In this document: positions 1-5,056 of the stretch, in pieces
How positions within the stretch are numbered: the stretch's first letter is position 1
Layout: the number at the start of each line of letters is the position of its first letter
Assembly (NCBI GenBank): GCA_024278415.1
Contig: JAJRTI010000996.1
Location: 1 to 5,056, forward strand
Source: Planctomycetota bacterium
Lineage (GTDB): Bacteria > Planctomycetota > Brocadiia > JAJRTI01
Direction of reading: 5' to 3'
Length of the DNA stretch: 5,056 nucleotides
The notes under the pieces: generated by a model
Seen by the model: the letters and a program-made list of their open reading frames with translations, nothing else
Databases searched by the model: none
What the model was told of the DNA's origin: nothing
Position numbers and translations under genes: made by a program

Positions 1-10
1 GGGAGGAGAA

Positions 11-44
11 ACGCAAAGGCGCAGACGCGCAAGGGCGCGAAGAG
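11..44. repeat. Degenerate 9-mer-like purine-rich repeat
   Basis: Loose units ACGCAAAGG (11-19), CGCGCAAGGG (26-35) and CGCGAAGAG (36-44) follow one another, with a short CGCAGA between. Similar tracts of alternating CGC and AAAGG-type words occur between genes in many bacterial genomes. No open frame, promoter or RNA gene is seen in positions 1-47. Confidence 0.55.
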
Positions 45-54
45 TGACCGGTAG

Positions 55-74
55 CCGCATGCGCCAGCATGCGG
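55..74 (+). other. Hairpin 2 of the inverted-repeat element
   Basis: CCGCATGC and GCATGCGG form a perfect 8-bp stem around the loop GCCA on the plus strand, the same loop that hairpin 1 has on the minus strand. It differs from hairpin 1 at two stem base pairs, both changed on both sides. Confidence 0.8.
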
Positions 75-110
75 GATTGGGGCACGCCGAATGTTAGGTC
101 TCTCCGGCGC

Positions 111-130
111 CCGCAGCCTGGCGGCTGCGG
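111..130 (-). other. Hairpin 1 of the inverted-repeat element, nearest the glycosidase stop
   Basis: On the minus strand CCGCAGCC and GGCTGCGG form a perfect 8-bp stem around the loop GCCA. It would be the first structure transcribed after the stop at 145. No T-run follows, so it is not a classical intrinsic terminator; protection of the mRNA 3' end is more plausible. Confidence 0.8.
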
Positions 131-144
131 CTACCGGCGGCGAC

Positions 145-2100
145 CTACGCCACAACGACCACCTCATGGATCGGGACGCGAGGAACCGTGATGCAACAGA
201 TCCCGCCGGCGTAGGAGCAATCCAACTTCTTGCCCGAAGGCACGAGGGCAACGGAACTTGGCTCCGCGTCCAGCCTCACGCGCACCTTCACGTTCTCGAT
301 GGGTGGCAGGTCATCAACAATGACGCGATTGGCGCTGAGCGTTTCGCCCGCGCCGCGGTTGATCAGGTTGACCATGAGATTGCCGTCCTTGCGCCTGAGG
401 ATGACCTCCAGTTGCGGAGGGCCGTCGGCCTCCACCGCCCAGTCGATACCAAGTGAGTCGACCAGGCCTGCGACGATCCGTCGGACCAACGGGTAGTGGC
501 GAATGAAGTACGCGCGGAACAGGGGGCCGTGCGCGGCGGTGATGCTTCCATTGCCGAGCCGGCGCCGCGTGATGAGCGGCCGCGCGGGGTCGCCGCTGCC
601 CGGCTCTTCCGTTCGCAGTTGGCACGCGAGCACCTCGACGTCATCCTGTGGCGTGACCGGCTGCCATGGGCCGCATAGGCCGACTGCCGCACCACCTGAA
701 GCCAGACGCACGCCCTTGTCGGCCGCGTCGCCCATGGCGCGGGCGCCGACCAAGTCCGGGCACTCTTGCGCCAAGTGCGCGCCGCTCATGATCACGTGGC
801 CGCCCGCGTCAGCATAGGACTCGATCATGTGAAGGACATCCGGGGTCAAGCAGGTGCGTTCCGGCACCACGACCAGCTTGTACTCGCCCATGTGCTCGAT
901 CGCGCGGTCCTCCGTGAGGATATCCGTCGAGCGATGCGTCTCGAGCAGCGCGTTGAGCGCACCCTCGATAGGCTGCATGCACGCGCCGTAGTTGAAGAGC
1001 GGATCGTTCGACGCGTAGTAGCTCGACGTGGGGTGCAGCACCGCGGCCTGCGGGACGCTCTCCGACTTGAAGCACACGGCCTGGCGTGCGCGGCAGAAGT
1101 CGGCCACGTCCGCGAGCACCTCGTGGTGCCAGCCGACGAGCCATCCGTTGCGCTCCGGCTTGGCGTACACCATGATGCCACCGCCGAGCGCGACGACCTC
1201 GGCGACTTCTTGGCATAGATGCAGCGCCTCCTTCATCTGCCACGCCCCCGCGCCGGCGTCGCCGCGCACGAGCGTAAAGCCCCAAGCCATGAGATCCCAA
1301 CTGATCGGCCGGCCGTCGAGCATGCGCCCTTCGAGCGCGGCGCGGGCCGCTCCCCAGTCGGGCGTGTAGTCGCCGCTCAGATAGTCGACCGGCGCGGCGA
1401 TGGGGTCGGGCTGGCGGATGGTGTACATCCAGTTGCTGCACACCGCGCAGCCCGGCTTGCGCTCGTGCGCCGCGTTCGCGTACGCGGTCACATAGTCCAC
1501 AAAGCTCTGGCGCTGGAACGCGAGCCACTCGCCCCAGTGCGCGTCGTCCGGGTTCTTGGGAATCGTCTCGATGCCGGTTTGCTGCGTGAAGGCCGAGGTG
1601 CAACGTTCACACCAGCACGGCTGCGAGCCCCAATTGTCGCCATCGATCCAGAAGCCGTCCACGTCGTACTTGTCGATGAGTTCGAGCATTTGCGGGATCA
1701 TGTACTCGGACACGTAGGGGCCGAGCCGGCACGTGGCCCCGCGCGTGTTCGGTTGCCCGTCTGCGTTCACTTGCAGCCAGTCAGGGTGCAAGATGGCGAT
1801 GCGCTGGTCGATGACGCCGGAGTAGTGCATGCCGAGCTTGATGCCCAGCTCCTGCGTCACGTCGCGGTGGATTCGGAGCGCGTCCTTCACCACTCCCGGC
1901 GAGGTCTGGCCGACCGCGGAGGGCCAACTGGTCCAGCCCGGGTGGCCTTTGCAGTCGCATTGGATCCAATCGGGCTTCACCTGTTCCATACGTTCGCGCA
2001 AGTGCTCGTGCGTGAGCGCGGCGCCAAGCTCCGTGTCGTCCTCTTTCGCGTGCAGGTCGTAGTGGATGCCGAAGAACGCGTCGTCGTGCCAACTGGCCAT
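145..2100 (-). CDS. TIM-barrel glycoside-hydrolase-like protein with GATase-like domain
   Basis: This is a complete 651-residue protein, counted from the ATG at 2100 that the GGAG site supports; a TTG at 2118 would add six residues. Residues 1 to about 345 look like a (beta/alpha)8 barrel: WIQCDCKGHPG (45-55), LGIKLGMHYS (85-94) and YDVDGFWIDGDNW (145-157). D153 sits where GH29-like and related hypothetical glycosidase families (GHL6 type) carry the catalytic Asp. The following C-x-C-x-x-C (162, 164, 167) is also typical of GHL-type barrels. Residues about 350-450 resemble the beta-galactosidase trimerisation / class I GATase-like fold (VVVPERTCLTPDV, GGHVIMSGAH). Residues about 540-651 look like a C-terminal beta-sandwich (NLMVNLINRG, HEVVVVA). 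No signal peptide is seen, so it may act in the cytosol on imported oligosaccharides. Alpha-L-fucosidase-like or beta-galactosidase-like activity is possible; the substrate is not established. It is the last gene of the putative operon. Confidence 0.88.
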   Translation of the reverse strand: MASWHDDAFFGIHYDLHAKEDDTELGAALTHEHLRERMEQVKPDWIQCDCKGHPGWTSWPSAVGQTSPGVVKDALRIHRDVTQELGIKLGMHYSGVIDQRIAILHPDWLQVNADGQPNTRGATCRLGPYVSEYMIPQMLELIDKYDVDGFWIDGDNWGSQPCWCERCTSAFTQQTGIETIPKNPDDAHWGEWLAFQRQSFVDYVTAYANAAHERKPGCAVCSNWMYTIRQPDPIAAPVDYLSGDYTPDWGAARAALEGRMLDGRPISWDLMAWGFTLVRGDAGAGAWQMKEALHLCQEVAEVVALGGGIMVYAKPERNGWLVGWHHEVLADVADFCRARQAVCFKSESVPQAAVLHPTSSYYASNDPLFNYGACMQPIEGALNALLETHRSTDILTEDRAIEHMGEYKLVVVPERTCLTPDVLHMIESYADAGGHVIMSGAHLAQECPDLVGARAMGDAADKGVRLASGGAAVGLCGPWQPVTPQDDVEVLACQLRTEEPGSGDPARPLITRRRLGNGSITAAHGPLFRAYFIRHYPLVRRIVAGLVDSLGIDWAVEADGPPQLEVILRRKDGNLMVNLINRGAGETLSANRVIVDDLPPIENVKVRVRLDAEPSSVALVPSGKKLDCSYAGGICCITVPRVPIHEVVVVA

Positions 2101-2107
2101 GAGAAAG

Positions 2108-2111
2108 CTCC
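2108..2111 (-). promoter_or_regulatory. Ribosome binding site GGAG for the glycosidase gene
   Basis: On the minus strand GGAG is followed by seven bases (CTTTCTC) and then ATG at 2100, which is ideal spacing. The alternative in-frame TTG at 2118 has only C-rich sequence (ACATCCCCCG) before it, and using it would place this GGAG inside the coding region. The site therefore decides the start. Confidence 0.75.
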
Positions 2112-2130
2112 GAGGCAACGGGGGATGTGC

Positions 2131-2931
2131 TCACGAATTGGATGAAAACTCTACAACCGTACCGTCGTCTGCGATGATGACCTCCCCGCCCATGATCGCC
2201 TCGGCCTTGCGCTTCTCGCCCTTGGGGTCGTCCAGTATCGCTCGGCCGTGGTGGACGAACATGAGTTGCCCCACCTGAGCCTTCGTGTCCATCAGGTAGT
2301 GGCACACGTCCTCGACCTTGTGGTGGCCCGTTTCCATCATGAACAAGTCGCAGGGGGAGAGGATGGGCGCGACGTCTTCCACGCTCCCTACGTCGCCGGA
2401 CCACACGACTGCGTTGCCGCCGGATTCGATGCGAAGCGAGTAGGAATGCCAGTTCTCGCCGTCGGCCGGTTCGCCCAGGTGGAAGTTGTGCTGTGCGACG
2501 ACGCGCACCACGCCGTCGTTGAAGATCTCGCCGTCTCGCGTGCGCTCGGCCGCCAGTTCGTAGTCCGTGGTGAAGTCTCCCTCGGTGTTGCGCAGCATCG
2601 TCATGATCCCGTCCCAACTGGCCATGTTGGGCAGGTACGTGCAGATACGCTTGCCCGCGAGCTTCTTGCTCGCATCGCGAGTGATGCCGTTGATCTTGCG
2701 CATGTTCCACAGCAGGTTGCCGAGGCCGCCGATGTGGTCCATGTGCGTGTGGGAGATGAAGATCGCTCGCACGCTGAGGAGGTCGATGCCGAGCAAGTGC
2801 GCGGTGTAAGAGCAGCCTTCGCCGGCGTCGAACCAGTACACGCCGCCGCCGGCTTCGACGACGAAGGACACGTGCTTGCGATTGGGCATGGGCTCGGTGC
2901 CAGAGCACGAGCCAAGGACGGTGAGTTTCAT
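2131..2931 (-). CDS. MBL-fold metallo-hydrolase
   Basis: This is a complete 266-residue protein of the metallo-beta-lactamase fold. The N-terminal strand MKLTVLGSCSGTEP leads into YWFDAGEG (32-39). The metal-binding motif HTHMDH lies at 61-66 (H61, H63, D65, H66). H148 in AQHNFH, D180 in SGDVG and H227/H228 in FVHHGR complete a plausible two-metal set, so it looks catalytically intact. The order of motifs, with SYSLRIE before SGD and a late His before Arg, resembles the RNase Z / arylsulfatase-like branch, but these features are shared widely and the substrate is unknown. There is no signal peptide or membrane segment, so it is probably cytosolic. The ATG at 2931 is chosen because it gives the full first strand. 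No Shine-Dalgarno sequence is visible before it; the preceding bases are decayed heptamer repeats. It starts 45 bases after the upstream stop and ends 30 bases before the next ATG, consistent with an operon. Confidence 0.93.
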   Translation of the reverse strand: MKLTVLGSCSGTEPMPNRKHVSFVVEAGGGVYWFDAGEGCSYTAHLLGIDLLSVRAIFISHTHMDHIGGLGNLLWNMRKINGITRDASKKLAGKRICTYLPNMASWDGIMTMLRNTEGDFTTDYELAAERTRDGEIFNDGVVRVVAQHNFHLGEPADGENWHSYSLRIESGGNAVVWSGDVGSVEDVAPILSPCDLFMMETGHHKVEDVCHYLMDTKAQVGQLMFVHHGRAILDDPKGEKRKAEAIMGGEVIIADDGTVVEFSSNS

Positions 2932-2939
2932 GGCGATCT

Positions 2940-3002
2940 GGTCACTGGTTACTGGTCATTGGTCATTGGTCATTGGTCATTGGTCATTGGTCATTGGTGG
3001 CT
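2940..3002. repeat. Heptamer tandem array, unit AATGACC on the minus strand (GGTCATT on plus)
   Basis: Six perfect GGTCATT units occupy 2954-2995. Two variant units, GGTCACT (2940-2946) and GGTTACT (2947-2953), lie on the left, and one decayed unit, GGTGGCT (2996-3002), on the right. The array covers the last codons and the stop of the upstream gene and continues to within 8 bases of the metallo-hydrolase start. Because 7 is not a multiple of 3, the array reads through all three frames and places ATG and TGA in each. Variants sit only at the edges, as expected for an array that grows by slippage and decays from the ends. Confidence 0.95.
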
Positions 3003-5056
3003 GGTTTGGGTTCGTTGTCAGCGCGAGCGCGTCCAGCCGCGTGCCGTTCTCCCGGCAGCCGAACTCGATGGTCGCCACGCCTGGCTTCAGGTCGAGGGCC
3101 AGCAGCTTTCTGCCGCGGTCGATCTTGACGGGCCTCCACGTCCACTGCTGATACACGCCGGTGTGCCAGTCGGTGAGGGGAAGCGCTTCGTAGCCCTTTT
3201 GCCGTACGCTCACGAAGAACGAATCGTCGTCCGGCGTGGGCGCCACGACGCGGGCCCAGAGGTAGTACGTGCCGGGCTTGGGCACGTTCACGAACCAGAC
3301 CGCGCGTGCGGTGCGGCTGCCGCCTTTGCCTCCGGGCTCGCCCGGCGCCCAGACGAACTTGCCGCCCGCGGCAGTCTTGTCAGCGTCGACGCGGAAGGGG
3401 GGCACGATGAATACAGCGGCTTCGGCCTCGATGGGCTTTCCGACGATCGGGGCCTCCCCAGCGCCCGCGTCGGCTTGTTCAAAGAAACGCTTGTACTTCT
3501 TCACGATCGCTGTTTGGCCGAGGATCTCGCGGCCCCAGTCGCGGCCGTCGACGGCCAGGAGGAAGTTCTCCGCGCCGGGCACATCGCCTTTGACTGTGCG
3601 CCGGCCGGTTTCCATGTCGGCGTCGATGCACAGCGGCCCGGCCTGCCCCTCGGCTTGGAGCGAGACCCGGGCGCCATCAAGTGTCGCCCGGCATTGGCCG
3701 CGCATGAAGCCGCGGCGGAACGCGGCGAACGCGACGTCGTCCAGCCCTTCGGCCGCGCGCACCCAGACCGCGACCTGTCCCGGCGCGGGCGCCGGCTCGG
3801 TGGAGTGCACGCAGGTGAGCCGCATGGCCCGCCACTTCGCTCCGTCGGCCACAAGCTCGACGGGCGCTTGCTTGCCGTCGGGCGTGCGTGCGATTGGGAA
3901 ACGGATGCCCACGGCCACGTCGTCGACGCGCAGGAACACGGCCTGGCCGCGGGGCGCCGCGACGCGGGCATCTGCCTGCGGTATGGCCACCTTGGAGTCG
4001 CCTAGCCATAGTTCGACGTCCATTGGCAGCACGAGGTGGGAGAGCAAGCACGTCGTCTCGGTCTCGCGGCGGCCGTACCAGCCGGTGTGCGCATCGCCGG
4101 ACGCAAAGAGCAGCACCTCCGGTCCGGCTTGGACGCTTGCGAGGAACGGCGTGAGGTGCAGCGCTTTGTAGTGGCCGCCACCGGCGTTGAAACGCTTCTT
4201 GCCGTACGGGTCGCCGCGCGCGTCCATGAAGAAGCTCACGACCGGCGTGTTGCGATGGCCGGGCAGGTTGATCGTGAGCGGCTTGTCCATGGGGCCGTAC
4301 GTGGCGCCGGCGGAGCCGATGGCGAAGTGCTTGCCCACGTACTGCACCGCGCGCTGCCACGGGCTGCGGCCCCAACGCTGATGCACGGTGCGCGGCGTCT
4401 TGCCGGCGACCTGTTCGCGAATGCCCTTTGGCGGGTCGAGCCAGTAGTGTTGTTGAAAGATGCTCGGTCCTCGCCACTTGGGGTTGTCGATCCACTTGGC
4501 CATGATGAGGTGATGGTCCAGATACCCGTGGCCGGTGAGGTAGTCGTAGTCGCGGCTGTGTGCGCCGCCGAGGCGCTGGCCTTGCGCGTTCCAGTTCGCG
4601 GCGATGTCGGCCCAGAACAACCGCAACGCGGCCCTGGCGTCGCGCCGCGCCTGTTCGCGCTTGGCGTACTTGGCGATGAGATTGAGCGAGTCGAGGTCCG
4701 TGCCGTAGTACGTGGGGCTGAGGTACTCGTGCACACCCTCCTCCCAGAGCGTGAGCAGCCACTGGTCGAGCATCTGGTAGCCCTCTTCGGCCAAGTCGGG
4801 CCGGCCCGTGTTCTCGCCGAGCGCGATGCAGTTCCACGTCTTCATGACGAAGATGTTGGTGTAGCTCTCGCTCACGCGATGGCCGCGAATGCCATCGACG
4901 CTGAATCGGATGAGCCGGTCGAGGCTCTCGGCCGCGTTGGGCGTCAGCCGCTCTTTGTAGAACATCCAGATCAGGCTGGCTTGCTGCATGGAGAACTCGA
5001 CCGCGTTGCCATCTGCTGGGGCTTCGTCCTCCCAATACCACTTGAAGTTGCCGTAC
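2977..5056 (-). CDS. Large (alpha/alpha)-toroid-like protein with C-terminal carbohydrate-binding-like domain, 5' end missing
   Basis: The frame is open to the right edge, so the first ATG in the window (4989) is internal: 22 in-frame codons precede it without a stop. 692 complete residues are visible, numbered here from the first. Residues 1-230 are helical and rich in Trp/Tyr, with the striking motifs HEYLSPTYYG (109-118) and GAHSRDYDY (164-172), and resemble the alpha-toroid part of heparinase/alginate-lyase-like proteins. Residues about 240-535 look beta-rich, beginning at GKHFAIGSAG. Residues about 540-682 form a jelly-roll-like domain (GTYYLWARV, then FGCRENGTRLDALALT), a pattern seen in CBM-like tails of planctomycete-type secreted proteins. 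The last residues, MTNDQ, and the TGA stop are encoded by the heptamer repeat. The missing N-terminus could hold a signal peptide. A role in polysaccharide breakdown is inferred; I cannot name a family, substrate or catalytic residue. Confidence 0.85.
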   Translation of the reverse strand, partial: YGNFKWYWEDEAPADGNAVEFSMQQASLIWMFYKERLTPNAAESLDRLIRFSVDGIRGHRVSESYTNIFVMKTWNCIALGENTGRPDLAEEGYQMLDQWLLTLWEEGVHEYLSPTYYGTDLDSLNLIAKYAKREQARRDARAALRLFWADIAANWNAQGQRLGGAHSRDYDYLTGHGYLDHHLIMAKWIDNPKWRGPSIFQQHYWLDPPKGIREQVAGKTPRTVHQRWGRSPWQRAVQYVGKHFAIGSAGATYGPMDKPLTINLPGHRNTPVVSFFMDARGDPYGKKRFNAGGGHYKALHLTPFLASVQAGPEVLLFASGDAHTGWYGRRETETTCLLSHLVLPMDVELWLGDSKVAIPQADARVAAPRGQAVFLRVDDVAVGIRFPIARTPDGKQAPVELVADGAKWRAMRLTCVHSTEPAPAPGQVAVWVRAAEGLDDVAFAAFRRGFMRGQCRATLDGARVSLQAEGQAGPLCIDADMETGRRTVKGDVPGAENFLLAVDGRDWGREILGQTAIVKKYKRFFEQADAGAGEAPIVGKPIEAEAAVFIVPPFRVDADKTAAGGKFVWAPGEPGGKGGSRTARAVWFVNVPKPGTYYLWARVVAPTPDDDSFFVSVRQKGYEALPLTDWHTGVYQQWTWRPVKIDRGRKLLALDLKPGVATIEFGCRENGTRLDALALTTNPNQPPMTNDQ

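Larger units (their letters stand above)
48..137. repeat. Inverted-repeat element of two opposed hairpins (BIME/REP-like)
   Basis: The left arm (48-75) and the reverse complement of the right arm (110-137) match at 24 of 28 positions, including a perfect outer 12-bp stem (48-59 with 126-137). Each arm alone also folds into an 8-bp hairpin. Between the arms, CGCCG (85-89) can pair with CGGCG (105-109). The element starts 7 bases past the stop of the glycosidase gene. Paired inverted copies of a short palindrome after a gene are the pattern of REP/BIME elements; I do not recognise the particular family. No flanking target-site duplication is visible. Confidence 0.85.

Noticed and set aside
48..137. 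Classical intrinsic terminator
   Set aside because: Neither hairpin is followed by a T-run on the minus strand, so Rho-independent termination is not supported; structure or repeat function is a better description.
91..456. Plus-strand open frame starting in the downstream region
   Set aside because: It starts inside the hairpin element and continues antisense to the glycosidase C-terminus, with no ribosome binding site or recognisable protein.
2101..2118. TTG start giving a 657-residue glycosidase
   Set aside because: The TTG lacks a ribosome binding site, and the GGAG at 2108-2111 is correctly spaced for the ATG at 2100.
1219..2145. Plus-strand open frame (308 codons) opposite the glycosidase
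   Set aside because: The composition is Arg/Val/His-rich without motifs, and the opposite strand carries a clear enzyme with domain signatures; it is a shadow.
2131..2931. Naming the MBL protein RNase Z
   Set aside because: The metal motifs are shared by many MBL enzymes, and neither an RNase Z exosite arm nor a tRNA-related context is visible, so only a fold-level call is justified.
2940..3002. CRISPR-like array
   Set aside because: The units are 7 bp and directly adjacent with no spacers; it is a simple tandem repeat.
2248..4005. Long plus-strand open frame (585 codons) spanning two minus-strand genes
   Set aside because: It runs antisense to the metallo-hydrolase and the toroid protein, crosses the heptamer array (giving a repetitive HWSLVIGHW stretch) and shows no domain motif. 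Such frames are expected opposite GC-rich genes.

Overview
The window is GC-rich and compact, with three genes in a row on the minus strand and no credible gene on the plus strand. Transcription runs from the right edge to the left. The gene types, the long multidomain proteins and the dispersed short repeats suggest a free-living, polysaccharide-degrading bacterium of the Planctomycetota / Verrucomicrobiota / Lentisphaerota / Hydrogenedentota / Armatimonadota kind, probably from an environmental assembly. This placement is an inference from style; no phylogenetic marker is present.

Layout in transcription order: (1) 5056-2977, the 3' part of a large protein with an alpha-helical toroid-like region, a beta-rich middle and a C-terminal carbohydrate-binding-like jelly roll; its start lies outside the window. 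(2) 3002-2940, a tandem array of a 7-bp unit (AATGACC on the coding strand) that supplies the last codons and stop of gene 1 and fills most of the gap to gene 2. (3) 2931-2131, a complete MBL-fold metallo-hydrolase with an intact metal-ligand set. (4) 2100-145, a complete TIM-barrel glycoside-hydrolase-like protein with a GATase-like (beta-galactosidase trimerisation-type) domain and a C-terminal beta domain; a GGAG ribosome binding site fixes its start at an internal ATG. (5) 144-1, downstream non-coding DNA holding a 90-bp inverted-repeat element made of two hairpins in opposite orientation, then a degenerate purine-rich repeat.

The genes are co-directional with gaps of 45 and 30 bases and no visible internal promoter or terminator, so they are probably one operon. 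A likely theme is saccharide breakdown: a lyase- or hydrolase-like protein with a sugar-binding tail, a cytosolic-looking glycosidase, and a hydrolase of unknown substrate between them. Substrates cannot be read from the sequence.

The most interesting signals are in the non-coding DNA. The two arms of the 48-137 element differ at only four bases, and these form two compensated base pairs within each hairpin, so the fold appears to be conserved. The heptamer array has run into the end of a gene and carries overlapping start and stop codons (ATGA) in every unit.
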